From NCBI GenBank assembly GCA_013816845.1, contig JACDDU010000005.1, positions 205,944 through 269,943 on the forward strand: DNA of 64,000 nt, in the 5' to 3' direction. Source of the stretch: Gammaproteobacteria bacterium. GTDB lineage: Bacteria; Pseudomonadota; Gammaproteobacteria; DSM-16500. Shown piece by piece: positions 7,656 through 16,556 of this stretch (position 1 is its first letter; every line of letters starts with the position of its first letter). A program made the translations under genes and the position numbers. The notes under the pieces are model-generated. The model made no database searches and was not told the origin of the DNA. It saw nothing but the letters and a program-made list of their open reading frames with translations.

Positions 7656-8162
7656 ATGAGCATTTTCTCGACAGCGATCCCTTCTCCTCAAATGGGAAAG
7701 GTTAATCAATTTATAAAATTGCTTACACAAGTTGAATTTGATTTGAAAAATTATTTAGCAGGTTTAGAAAGAAATATTTATACCAAAGAAGAAGCGGATG
7801 CTGATCCTGATTTTTCTAAAGCGGATGAGGCATTTAATCAATTGAGTATGTTTTATCAATCTTTACTCGAAATACTTTCAGTAAAAGTTATTAGCGCTGA
7901 TCATCTGCAACGAATAAGCTCATTTGCCAATCTTCTACTGACAAATCGATTTGTCGAGAGTCAGCCGTTTTTTATTAAAACGTTGTTAGACATTAGATCC
8001 TATAGTAATGAAAATTTCAGCGTTAATGTATTACCCAGTTACCCATCTTATCAACAGAAAAAAATTAATGGACAAGGTTTTTTTCCGCAAAATGCGCAAG
8101 AAGACGAGCAAATTGATCTGGATTTACAACAAGCTCTACAGAATTCGTTTTACTTACGATAG
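7656..8162 (+). CDS. Hypothetical cytoplasmic helical protein
   Basis: 168 residues with AAGGA five bases before the ATG. The sequence is acidic and helical, with no signal peptide, membrane segment or motif that I recognise. It ends ten bases before the start of the permease at 8173, so the two are probably one transcript. No homologue is named. Confidence 0.6.
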   Translation: MSIFSTAIPSPQMGKVNQFIKLLTQVEFDLKNYLAGLERNIYTKEEADADPDFSKADEAFNQLSMFYQSLLEILSVKVISADHLQRISSFANLLLTNRFVESQPFFIKTLLDIRSYSNENFSVNVLPSYPSYQQKKINGQGFFPQNAQEDEQIDLDLQQALQNSFYLR

Positions 8163-8172
8163 TACGGTCACT

Positions 8173-9378
8173 ATGTCAAAATTATTTGGTGGTAGTTTAT
8201 TGATTGCAGGGACATGTATCGGTGGCGGCATGCTTGGACTGCCAATCGCCACAGCTAAAAGTGGAGTGCTTGGATCCAGTGTTCTTTTTATCATTTGCTG
8301 GATGTTAATGACCTTTACAGCTTTGCTTACGCTCGAAGTCAATCTCTGCTTTCCAAAAGAAAGTAATATGATTTCCATGGCTAAAGCTACCTTAGGTAAA
8401 TCAGGCGAGATCATTTGTTGGACCGTTTATTTATTCTTTTTATACGCTTTAGTCTCAGCCTACATTGCGGGAGGACAAGATGTTCTTCATGGCCTTTTAG
8501 CGCTCATTGGCATTGACGCACCCATTGCGGTTTGCGCATTTATCTTTGTTGGTGTATTTGGCGCTATTGTTATGGCAGGCGTTAAACATGTGGATTTATT
8601 TAATCGTCTATTAATGATGATTAAACTCTTAACGATTTTTGTGTTAATTTTTTTTATCGTCCAGCAAATCGATCTAAACAATTATATAACTTCAAAACCG
8701 ATCTATGTTTTATCAGCCGTAACAGTTGCTGTCACTTCTTTTGGTTTTTCTATTATAGTGCCGAGCCTACGAAATTATTTTGATGATAATATTAAACAAT
8801 TGCGTCTTGCGATTGTTATAGGTTCGATACTGCCTTTACTTTGTTATATTATGTGGAACACAGCTATTTTTGGTTCTGTACCCCTACAAGGGGATTTCGG
8901 TTTAGAACGTTTACAAACCTTAGATCAACCTATTACAGGATTGCTCGCATCGCTACAACATTTTGTTCCGCAACAAACAATTATTATGCTTGCACGGGGT
9001 TTTACATCAATTTGTGTGTTAACCGCTTTTGCTTGTGTCTCATTAGGCCTTGCCGATTATCTTGCTGATGGGTTTAAAGTCAAGGCAGAAAGTAAAGCGC
9101 GTTGGGGCGTGATGCTTGCAACTTTTATTCCGCCTATTGGCGTTGTTTTGTTTTATCCTCAAGCTTTTATCATGCTTTTGGGCATAGCGGGATTACTCTG
9201 TTTAATTCTACAAGCGCTCATGCCCGTATTGATGGCGTGGCGATGCCGTTATGTCAATAAAATTGAAGGCAGTTATCAAGTCTTTGGCGGTAAACCCTTG
9301 CTCATTTTGGCAAGCTTGACTTCGTTGATTATGATTTTTATTGCGAGTTATCAAATGATATATAGAGAGTTTATTTAA
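8173..9378 (+). CDS. Aromatic amino-acid permease (TyrP/Mtr, HAAAP family)
   Basis: 401 residues from the ATG at 8173; the frame is open further upstream, but the extension overlaps the preceding gene in another frame and lacks family similarity. The N-terminus reads GGSLLIAGTCIGGGMLGLP, the hallmark first helix of the hydroxy/aromatic amino-acid permeases, and length matches TyrP (about 400). Eleven hydrophobic segments follow. It should import tyrosine or tryptophan with protons across the inner membrane. Duplicated HAAAP permeases are common in Legionellales, which depend on imported amino acids. Substrate is not decidable from sequence. Confidence 0.88.
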   Translation: MSKLFGGSLLIAGTCIGGGMLGLPIATAKSGVLGSSVLFIICWMLMTFTALLTLEVNLCFPKESNMISMAKATLGKSGEIICWTVYLFFLYALVSAYIAGGQDVLHGLLALIGIDAPIAVCAFIFVGVFGAIVMAGVKHVDLFNRLLMMIKLLTIFVLIFFIVQQIDLNNYITSKPIYVLSAVTVAVTSFGFSIIVPSLRNYFDDNIKQLRLAIVIGSILPLLCYIMWNTAIFGSVPLQGDFGLERLQTLDQPITGLLASLQHFVPQQTIIMLARGFTSICVLTAFACVSLGLADYLADGFKVKAESKARWGVMLATFIPPIGVVLFYPQAFIMLLGIAGLLCLILQALMPVLMAWRCRYVNKIEGSYQVFGGKPLLILASLTSLIMIFIASYQMIYREFI

Positions 9379-9428
9379 TTCGATCAAAACAAAATAATAT
9401 GATCAGTTAATTGAATTATAATAATAAG

Positions 9429-10436
9429 ATGACTAATCACCCAACCAGCTGGATCACTGTAAAATCTGCAGGGCTTTATTGTAAGCCTGGGCAATTTTTT
9501 ATTGATCCGCATTATCCTGTTGATTATGCCATTATTACTCACGGTCATGCCGATCATGCGAGACCAGGTCATAAAAAAGTTTTAGCGACCGCTGAAACGC
9601 TTAAGATCATGAAAGCAAGATATGGAGATCAAGCGGGATTATTGCAGCCGTTAAAGTACCATCGACCAATTGTTCATCGTGAAGTTAAAATTTCATTTAT
9701 TCCCGCAGGCCATATCATTGGTAGCGCCCAAATTTTATTAGAATATCATGGTAGCCGGCTCATTATTTCAGGCGATTATAAGCGTCGGACGGATCCAACC
9801 TGCTTACCTTTTGAAGTCGTACCGTGTGATGTTTTTATTACGGAAGCCACTTTCGGTTTGCCTATTTTTATTCATCCACCCATTGAAGATGAAATAAATA
9901 AACTTTTGACTTCCTTGCAACAGCATCCTATGCGTTGTCATTTGATTGGGGCTTATGCGCTAGGCAAGTGTCAACGTTTAATGCTTGCTTTGCGTGAGCA
10001 AGGTTATGATCGGCCTTTTTACTTGCATGGTGCAATGTTGAAATTATGCGAACTCTACCAATCCTTGGGATTTTCTTTCGGTGAGTTGACTCCTGTGACT
10101 GCGCAAAATGCGCGGGATTTAGGTGGTGAAATTGTCTTTTGTCCGCCATCAGCTTTGCAAGATCGTTGGTCGAGGAAATTGCCGCATAGCCTTATTGGCT
10201 ATGCATCTGGTTGGATGCAAGTGCGTGCACGCGCGAAACAAAAAGGAGTTGAGCTACCCTTGATCGTTTCAGATCATGCCGATTGGAATGAATTGACTCA
10301 GACGATTCAACAAGTGAAAGCCCCCGAAATTTGGGTGACGCACGGGAATGAAGAGGCACTAGTGTACTATGCAACGTCGCAAGGTTTGCAAGCAAAAGCG
10401 GTGGCTAATTTACATTATGAAGATGAGGATGATTAA
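9429..10436 (+). CDS. Ligase-associated DNA exonuclease (metallo-beta-lactamase fold)
   Basis: 335 residues from the ATG at 9429 (an in-frame ATG at 9411 is the alternative; neither has a clear ribosome site). The metal-binding motif THGHADHARPGH starts near residue 38, followed by PAGHIIGSAQI and SGDYKRR, and late ligands in VSDHADW and VTHGNEE. This is the artemis/SNM1/CPSF-like family that accompanies bacterial ATP-dependent ligases and trims DNA ends. Its stop codon abuts the ligase start, so the two proteins are made together. The helicase that often completes the cluster is absent here. Confidence 0.88.
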   Translation: MTNHPTSWITVKSAGLYCKPGQFFIDPHYPVDYAIITHGHADHARPGHKKVLATAETLKIMKARYGDQAGLLQPLKYHRPIVHREVKISFIPAGHIIGSAQILLEYHGSRLIISGDYKRRTDPTCLPFEVVPCDVFITEATFGLPIFIHPPIEDEINKLLTSLQQHPMRCHLIGAYALGKCQRLMLALREQGYDRPFYLHGAMLKLCELYQSLGFSFGELTPVTAQNARDLGGEIVFCPPSALQDRWSRKLPHSLIGYASGWMQVRARAKQKGVELPLIVSDHADWNELTQTIQQVKAPEIWVTHGNEEALVYYATSQGLQAKAVANLHYEDEDD

Positions 10437-12023
10437 TTGCGTGAACTAGCTGAGCTCCTTAATCAACTTTATTTCACTTATAGCCATCTTGAAAAAATTG
10501 CTTTGTTAAAAAGTTATTTTGCTCGCATACCTGATCCAGAGCGTGGGTTATCCATTGCCGTAATCGCGGGTGTTTTAAATTTTAAATATTTTAAGCGTAC
10601 GTTGATTCAAGAACTTGTTGAAGAATTTATCGATCCTATTTTATTTCGATTATCTTGGGATTACGTCGGTGATTTTTCTGAAACTGTTGCTTTATTATGG
10701 CCGAACCAGATGCCCCATTTTGAACAATTACCTTCCATAGAGGAAATTGTTACAACCTTTTCTAGTTCAGATAAATCAGCTATTAAAAATTATTTATTAC
10801 ATTTGTTAAATACAGCATCTCAAAATGAACGATGGGCGATTATTAAATTAGGAACGGGTGAATTGCGTATCGGTGTGTCGCAACGATTTTTAAAACAAGC
10901 CCTAGCCGAATATGGTGGAAAAGAAATTAGTGAAATAGAAGAAGTTTGGCATGCTGTAAAGCCTCCCTATGAACTTTTATTTGCATGGCTTGAAAATACT
11001 GCCCCCAAGCCTGATCTTGTTAATAGTGTTAATTTTCATCCTGTTATGTTATCTCATCCGCTGGATGATAAATCTTTACTAAAAATTCATCCCGATGATT
11101 TTTTTGCGGAATGGAAATATGATGGGATTCGTGTTCAAGCAGTAAGTACCCATGCTGGACGCGCTTTATTTAGTAGAACAGGCGATGATATTAGCAAAGC
11201 TTTTCCCGATGTCATTCTCAATATGACGTTTGATGCAATTTTGGATGGGGAACTTGTCGTTTATCATAATGATAATCTGGCCAATTTTAATGATTTACAA
11301 CAACGCTTAAATCGTAAAACGCCCAATAAAAATCTAGTAATCACTTATCCGGGTCATATCATTATTTATGATGCATTGATGTTAGATCAAATTGACTTGC
11401 GTCATGAGCCGTTAATAAAAAGACGGGCGATATTACAAACTTGGTTTGACGTTAAAAAGTTAAAAGGATTTTCTCTGTCGCCGTTAGTATCATTTACCGA
11501 TGAAGCATCATTAAAAAAATTACGCGAAGACATTATGAATTCACCGCACCCTTCTATCGAAGGGTTAATGTTAAAAAGGAAAACGAGTCCTTATCTTGCT
11601 GGACGGCCAACCGGTCACTGGTATAAATGGAAACGGGACCCTTTTTTGGTAGATGCTGTCCTTATGTATGCCCAACGAGGATCCGGTAGACGGTCTTCTT
11701 ATTATTCAGATTTTACTTTTGGTTTGTGGTTTGAAAAACAATTGCTACCCATTGGGAAAGCTTACTTCGGTTTTACCGACGAGGAACTTTATCAATTGGA
11801 TAAATGGGTGCGTACTCATACTGTAAAGAAATTTGGGCCTGTTCGTGAAGTTGCTAAGGAATTGGTTTTAGAAATTGCATTTGATGCAGTACAAAAATCT
11901 ACACGTCATAAGTCAGGATATGCATTACGTTTTCCACGTATTCACCGTATTCGCTGGGATAAACCAGCGTTAGAAGCAGATCAAATGGATGTGTTAGCAC
12001 AATTGCTAAACAGTTTGTCTTAA
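10437..12023 (+). CDS. ATP-dependent DNA ligase
   Basis: 528 residues, starting at a TTG directly after the TAA of the exonuclease gene (zero-base gap). This start gives the family N-terminus RELAELLNQLYFTYS; no ATG is suitably placed. An N-terminal helical DNA-binding domain (1-200) precedes the nucleotidyltransferase motif EWKYDGIRVQ, whose Lys is adenylylated. Motif III (FDAILDGELVVY), motif IV (SIEGLMLKRKTSPYLAG) and motif V (WYKWKRDP) follow, then an OB-fold domain. It seals nicks with ATP and is distinct from the essential NAD-dependent LigA. Known relatives pair with the exonuclease for end repair. Confidence 0.93.
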   Translation: MRELAELLNQLYFTYSHLEKIALLKSYFARIPDPERGLSIAVIAGVLNFKYFKRTLIQELVEEFIDPILFRLSWDYVGDFSETVALLWPNQMPHFEQLPSIEEIVTTFSSSDKSAIKNYLLHLLNTASQNERWAIIKLGTGELRIGVSQRFLKQALAEYGGKEISEIEEVWHAVKPPYELLFAWLENTAPKPDLVNSVNFHPVMLSHPLDDKSLLKIHPDDFFAEWKYDGIRVQAVSTHAGRALFSRTGDDISKAFPDVILNMTFDAILDGELVVYHNDNLANFNDLQQRLNRKTPNKNLVITYPGHIIIYDALMLDQIDLRHEPLIKRRAILQTWFDVKKLKGFSLSPLVSFTDEASLKKLREDIMNSPHPSIEGLMLKRKTSPYLAGRPTGHWYKWKRDPFLVDAVLMYAQRGSGRRSSYYSDFTFGLWFEKQLLPIGKAYFGFTDEELYQLDKWVRTHTVKKFGPVREVAKELVLEIAFDAVQKSTRHKSGYALRFPRIHRIRWDKPALEADQMDVLAQLLNSLS

Positions 12024-12159
12024 ATTCTTTGCGCAAAATTAATTTTTTAAAATTAGTTCATTTCATCTCAGGGTTTTCACTAAGATACGCTTTAAAAAGG
12101 CAGTGTTAGTATTACTTCTTATGTCTTTTAAATTATATTAACAAAAAAGTAGGTGAGTT

Positions 12160-13029
12160 ATGGCAAAAGATGAATCGAAAAAGAAAACTTTACCAAAACA
12201 ACATCAAAATGTGCAGCCGGGCGTTGAATCGCAAATGCATCCCCTACCAGAAAGCCTAGATCCAAAATATCGACCCGCGGGTAAATTAAAAAATAAAGTG
12301 GCTATTATTACCGGCGGAGACAGCGGCATCGGTCGTGCAGTAGCCATTTACTACGCTTTAGAGGGAGCGCAGGTCGCAATTGTTTATTTGAATGAACATA
12401 ATGATGCTACAACAACTCAAAAGCTTGTAGAGCAAACGGGCCAACGTTGTTTACTTTTCTCTGGGGACATCAGTGAACAATCCTTTTGTAAAGAAGTTGT
12501 AGAACAAACGCTGCAAGCATTTAAGCGCATTGACATTTTAGTTAATAATGCCGCAGAACAACATGTACAAGAAAAATTTAGCGACATTAGCAAAGCACAA
12601 TTAGAAAAGACATTCAAAACCAATGTTTTCGCGTACTTTTTTTTAACGCAAGCCGTACTGCCTCATTTAAAAAAAGATTCAAGTATTATTAACACAGCTT
12701 CTATTACTGCCTATCAGGGCCATGATGAATTAATCGATTATGCTGCTACAAAAGGAGCGGTTGTTTCTTTTACCCGCTCGCTTTCATCTCATTTAGTAAA
12801 ACAAGGTATCCGTGTTAATGCAGTTGCGCCGGGACCGATTTGGACGCCATTGATTCCTTCAACTTTTTCTGCAGAAAAAGTTGAAAAGTTTGGCAGCAAT
12901 ACGCCCATGCAGCGTCCAGGCGAGCCCAGTGAAGTGGCGACTTGCTATGTATTTTTAGCATCTGATGATGCTTCTTATCTATCTGGACAAGTGCTACATC
13001 CCAATGGTGGCACTATCATTAATGGCTAA
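12160..13029 (+). CDS. SDR-family oxidoreductase (YhdF/general-stress type)
   Basis: 289 residues behind an AGGTGAG site. A 45-residue hydrophilic N-terminal arm precedes a Rossmann domain with TGGDSGIGRA (nucleotide site), NNAAEQH, the catalytic Ser region TASITAYQG and YAATKGA (Tyr-xxx-Lys), then the closing PGPIWTPL. The extended N-terminus and the sequence around GDSGIGRA match the bacterial stress-linked glucose/ribitol-dehydrogenase-like group. Substrate unknown; NAD(P)(H) dependence is inferred from the fold. Confidence 0.9.
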   Translation: MAKDESKKKTLPKQHQNVQPGVESQMHPLPESLDPKYRPAGKLKNKVAIITGGDSGIGRAVAIYYALEGAQVAIVYLNEHNDATTTQKLVEQTGQRCLLFSGDISEQSFCKEVVEQTLQAFKRIDILVNNAAEQHVQEKFSDISKAQLEKTFKTNVFAYFFLTQAVLPHLKKDSSIINTASITAYQGHDELIDYAATKGAVVSFTRSLSSHLVKQGIRVNAVAPGPIWTPLIPSTFSAEKVEKFGSNTPMQRPGEPSEVATCYVFLASDDASYLSGQVLHPNGGTIING

Positions 13030-13139
13030 TCGTTTTTTATGAATAGGGAGTTTAATCATCGAATTCACAGTGATTTTAAGATGACTGATATTTAAAAATT
13101 TCACAAATATGATGATCAAATTGGAAACTTAATTGTGTG

Positions 13140-13160
13140 AAGGGGAGTTTATCTCCCCTT
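13140..13160. terminator. Hairpin between convergent SDR and WGR genes
   Basis: AAGGGGAG at 13140-13147 and CTCCCCTT at 13153-13160 form a perfect 8-bp stem with a TTTAT loop. It sits between two convergent genes, as a shared terminator would. No long T-run follows on either strand, so termination strength is uncertain. Confidence 0.55.
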
Positions 13161-13171
13161 CTAGGATTATT

Positions 13172-13426
13172 TCAGCTTACGTGGTGAACACACAGGTAAC
13201 CATGCTTTTCTCTAGTTTTTTTGATAGTCAAAATTGTTTTTTCCACCGCCTCGCGATTTTGACAGGCAAAATGCATGATGCGACCTGTTGCTTGATTAAT
13301 TCCACCCCAAATTTTAGTAATCACCCAATCACCAAAAAAATCTTTGTTAATCCTTAATTCATAATAACGGCGCTTATCTAAATGTTCCCACCGATAAAAA
13401 GAATATAAGTCGTCATCTGGCCTCAC
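13172..13426 (-). CDS. Small WGR-domain protein
   Basis: 84 residues if translation begins at the GTG at 13426. The frame is open back to an ATG at 13525, but that segment is out of character and coincides with a better small gene in another frame. From RRYYELRINKDFFGDW through KIWGGINQATGRIM to KTREKHGY the protein matches a WGR domain, with WGG in place of WGR. WGR domains occur in PARPs and as lone bacterial proteins and bind nucleic acid ends or partners. The protein consists of little else. It begins 17 bases after the 30-codon gene on the same strand. Confidence 0.62.
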   Translation of the reverse strand: MRPDDDLYSFYRWEHLDKRRYYELRINKDFFGDWVITKIWGGINQATGRIMHFACQNREAVEKTILTIKKTREKHGYLCVHHVS

Positions 13427-13442
13427 ATTATTCTCGCAATGA

Positions 13443-13535
13443 TTATTTATTTGGAAGATCTGAAGGCTGATCCTCGCTCGGATTTGGATATTCTTTAGTA
13501 GGAATTTCACGTGTTTCTTGATCATGATTCTGCAT
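13443..13535 (-). CDS. 30-residue small protein upstream of the WGR gene
   Basis: ATG at 13535 with AAGGAG seven bases upstream, then 30 codons and TAA. The peptide is very hydrophilic (NHDQETREIPTKEYPNPSED is its centre) and rich in Glu, Asp, Pro and Asn. The strong ribosome site and the position just ahead of the WGR gene argue for a real translated gene, perhaps coupled to it. A leader peptide without function of its own is also possible. Confidence 0.45.
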   Translation of the reverse strand: MQNHDQETREIPTKEYPNPSEDQPSDLPNK

Positions 13536-13722
13536 GTAGACGCTCCTTAAGGTTGATGATTTCTGATCTATTGAAGTTACTGTACTTTAAACCTTGAACT
13601 AACTTCGGCTCAATTAAAAATTACAATAAACTTGGATTTAATCTTATTTTAATATAGTTTTGATTGAGAACAATATAATAACAAGCTTGTAGTTAACGCC
13701 CAATAATAAAAAAGTACTCCTT

Positions 13723-15045
13723 ATGTCGATTTATCAGAAATTTATATTCCTATTTTTAGTCTTAGGAAGCGCAACGCTTAGTTTTGGCGAACCTATTGAT
13801 CTAATTACAAAAAAATTGAGTACTTCCATTGATCAAAGTAAGCCAGAAGCAATCAAACTCTTAAAAGACTTAGTCGATATCAATAGCCAAACCGAGCAAG
13901 TTAAGGGAGTTCGTCAGGTTGGGATGTTGCTTGAAGCGCAATTGCGCACCTTGGGTTTTGATACCTATTGGGAAGAAATGCCAACTGAAATGAATCGCGC
14001 AGGAAATTTGTTTGGTGTTAAAAAGGGAAATAAAGGCAAAAGGTTACTTCTCATTGGTCACCTTGACACTGTTTTTCCGGGTGGTAAAAATTCCTTTCAA
14101 CCTTTATCTAATCATTGGGCGCAAGGCGTGGGTGTCAGTGATATGAAGGGTGGTGATGTGGTCATCATTGAAGCCCTCAAGGCGCTTAATCGTTTTAATT
14201 TACTCGATGACACAACGATTAGGGTAGCTTTTATTGGCGATGAGGAAAATGCAGGTTATCCCATTAACACAGCCCGGGCAGAATTAAAAAAATTAGCTCA
14301 AGAGAGCGATGTGGTTCTTGATTTTGAATCTGGACCACCCAGTTTGGGACGAAGAGGCGTGACAAGTTGGGAATTACTGACCGTCGGAATTCAACAACAC
14401 TCTTCTTTAATTTTCCAACCTGATGTCGGCAGTGGGGCCATTTTTGAATTAGCCCGCATTCTAAATGCCTTCGCAAAAGAATTGAGCCACGTTGAAAATC
14501 TCACCATCAATTCCGGTATTGTATTAGGCGGTTCTGAAATTGATTATCGATCTCCTCAAAAGAAAGTCGAAGGTTCAGGTAAATTTAATGTTATTGCAAA
14601 AATGGCTTACGCAGGGGGAGATTTACGTTATATCTCGTTAGAACAAAAAAATGATACTCAAAGTAAAATGAAGCAAATTGTTGACAACCATTTTCCTCAC
14701 ACGAAGGCAAACATAACCTTTACCCAAGTGATTCCACCTATGACGCCTAATCAGGCTGGTGAAAAATTGTTAAGCCAATATAATGAAATTCGGGTTTTAT
14801 TAAAAAAACCTGTTCTCGAGCCTTTGCCCCCAAAATTACGGGGCGGTGGTGATATTTCATATGTTGCAGACATCATACCTGCCGGTTTAGTAGGTTTAGG
14901 TCCTCTGGGGAAAGATGAGCATTCTACGAACGAAGAAGTTGACTTAGATTCTTTACATGATGCAAGTAAACAAGCCGCTATTTTAATTTATAGGCTAACC
15001 CATCATTATCCTAATCTCAACTTAGATTTCCAAAATAAACCGTAG
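13723..15045 (+). CDS. Periplasmic M20-family metallopeptidase (glutamate carboxypeptidase-like)
   Basis: 440 residues. A signal peptide (FIFLFLVLGSATLSFG) precedes an M20 fold with the ligand motifs LLIGHLDTVFP (His, Asp), GVSDMKGGDV (Asp) and FIGDEENAG (Glu pair), and the late His in KDEHSTNEEVD. The order and length fit CPG2-like dizinc exopeptidases, which remove C-terminal glutamate or act on dipeptides in the periplasm. There is no clear ribosome site before the ATG. It stands alone between intergenic gaps on both sides. Confidence 0.88.
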   Translation: MSIYQKFIFLFLVLGSATLSFGEPIDLITKKLSTSIDQSKPEAIKLLKDLVDINSQTEQVKGVRQVGMLLEAQLRTLGFDTYWEEMPTEMNRAGNLFGVKKGNKGKRLLLIGHLDTVFPGGKNSFQPLSNHWAQGVGVSDMKGGDVVIIEALKALNRFNLLDDTTIRVAFIGDEENAGYPINTARAELKKLAQESDVVLDFESGPPSLGRRGVTSWELLTVGIQQHSSLIFQPDVGSGAIFELARILNAFAKELSHVENLTINSGIVLGGSEIDYRSPQKKVEGSGKFNVIAKMAYAGGDLRYISLEQKNDTQSKMKQIVDNHFPHTKANITFTQVIPPMTPNQAGEKLLSQYNEIRVLLKKPVLEPLPPKLRGGGDISYVADIIPAGLVGLGPLGKDEHSTNEEVDLDSLHDASKQAAILIYRLTHHYPNLNLDFQNKP

Positions 15046-15186
15046 TATCAAAATGTTGTTATCTAAAAAAGTATAGAAATGCTGAAATGTTTTGCTATCT
15101 CAGCTACAGTACTTTCCAAAACAATACTGGTAACATTGACGTTGATGAGACGTCACTAACCCTTTTTATATTGGTAAGGTACCGCG

Positions 15187-15570
15187 ATGAAAGCCAAAAT
15201 TTTTCAAAATAAATTACTTGTTAAAAAATCCCGCATGCATGGATACGGTGTTTTTGCTCTGAAAACTATAAAAAAAGGCGAATTAATTGAGGAATGTTAT
15301 ACCCTTGTTTCCAAAGGCGGCGATAAGCGTTTAGAGGATTTTTATTTCGACGCCAAGGGAAATTATGCTTTATTGCTAGGTTTTGGCAGTATCTACAACC
15401 ATGCTGAAGAACCCAATGCAGATTATAAAATTAATATCAAAAATAAACTCACCCGCATTAAGGCTATCGCAACGATTCGCAAAGGTGAGGAGATTTATGT
15501 TTCGTATGGGGATGAGTGGTTTAGTAGTCGCGGGATGAGACCTAAAAAAGTTCCCCCGAAAAAAAAATAG
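15187..15570 (+). CDS. SET-domain protein (putative lysine methyltransferase)
   Basis: 127 residues with AAGG seven bases before the ATG. It is essentially one SET domain: KSRMHGYGVFALKTIKKGELIEE at the start, then LGFGSIYNHAEEPNADYK (the NH motif of the S-adenosylmethionine pocket) and GEEIYVSYGDEWF near the end. The C-terminus is Lys/Pro-rich. SET proteins methylate lysines; in Legionella and Chlamydia some act on host histones. Whether this small one is exported or methylates a bacterial target cannot be decided. No signal peptide is present. Confidence 0.88.
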   Translation: MKAKIFQNKLLVKKSRMHGYGVFALKTIKKGELIEECYTLVSKGGDKRLEDFYFDAKGNYALLLGFGSIYNHAEEPNADYKINIKNKLTRIKAIATIRKGEEIYVSYGDEWFSSRGMRPKKVPPKKK

Positions 15571-15623
15571 ATTGTTAACCTTCTTAATTTATTATCATGC
15601 ATTTCTATTAATTTCGTGTCGCT

Positions 15624-15720
15624 CCGTCAGCCCAGGCTATCTTTACTGTCTTTGTCAGTAATTTACTTTAAGACCTGGGCCCGGTGTTTTAGCGCTAATT
15701 ATGTAAGCCTGGGCGGATGG
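15624..15720. repeat. GC-rich inverted-repeat element
   Basis: A 97-base element, richer in GC than its surroundings, bounded by imperfect inverted repeats. CCGTCAGCCCAGGCT at 15624-15638 matches the reverse complement of 15706-15720 at 13 of 15 positions. A third related box, CCTGGGCCCGG, lies between them at about 15674. It could be a miniature mobile element, a remnant of one, or a structured RNA upstream of the gene at 15786. Confidence 0.4.
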
Positions 15721-15785
15721 TTTGGCACTAAACGATGTAGATACTGTCTACTTTTATTTAATCCTTATGGTGGAGGATCGTTTAC

Positions 15786-16292
15786 ATGAATACACAATTG
15801 TTAGTGAAGGAAATGAAAGATGCCAAGCGATATCATCTTTTGAAAGACGATTCTGACTTAGCTATGTTTGCATCTATTGTTCATCATCCTGAAAACCTAA
15901 CCAATGATCATATCCAATTCATTGGAAATGCTTATTTAAATTTTTATTCGAAGCCCCAAGGGTATGTTGCACGAATTTTTAAACCCCATGGAAGCCATGC
16001 CTTTGCTAAAGCGCTAAGTATTATGCAGACGAATGGTTCAGTGCAAGACCGTTGGAATACACTCGTAAATTTCTATTCCAAATTTCCTAAAACGTCAGGA
16101 GATTTAGCGATGACGTTGCTTTATGTTTTTGGCTGGGCCTTTGATAAATCTTATACAACATATGATTTAAGACCAGTTCCTTTATTAAATGTACAGTGGG
16201 AAATGCTTCCACCTTCAGCATTGGCAGAACAGTTACAAAATGCAGTGAACGGTTTTTATGCCAAACAACATTTAAATTTTGTTAAGGAATGA
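15786..16292 (+). CDS. Orphan protein with a GSHAFAKAL motif
   Basis: 168 residues behind a GGAGG-type site. It is cytoplasmic by sequence and mainly helical, with the segment VARIFKPHGSHAFAKALSIM near residues 60-80. The motif vaguely recalls a domain seen at the ends of some Legionella ankyrin effectors, but this is memory-level resemblance and I give it little weight. No catalytic motif is visible. The gene is flanked by gaps of more than 200 bases on both sides. Confidence 0.55.
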   Translation: MNTQLLVKEMKDAKRYHLLKDDSDLAMFASIVHHPENLTNDHIQFIGNAYLNFYSKPQGYVARIFKPHGSHAFAKALSIMQTNGSVQDRWNTLVNFYSKFPKTSGDLAMTLLYVFGWAFDKSYTTYDLRPVPLLNVQWEMLPPSALAEQLQNAVNGFYAKQHLNFVKE

Positions 16293-16556
16293 GTAAGTCA
16301 CACAACGGTTTTTTTAAACCTATTCGTATTGTTGCTCGCTTATCATTTCAACTCAATGTTGTAGACCTTGATCATTAACATTGACAATAGTAACTCATAA
16401 CTCGTTTGATCAAATTCAACTGAGGCAATGGTTGTAATGCATAAAAAAGGTTTCAATATTTGATAAGTATATACAATAATCACACAAGTATTTCTCTATT
16501 ACTTTTCCAAAATGCAATAGGAATACGATACATAAATTGAGAATTAAAAATTAAGG

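Noticed and set aside
8008-8172. N-terminal extension of the permease
   Set aside because: It lies inside the preceding gene in another frame and is foreign to the permease family; the family start is at 8173.
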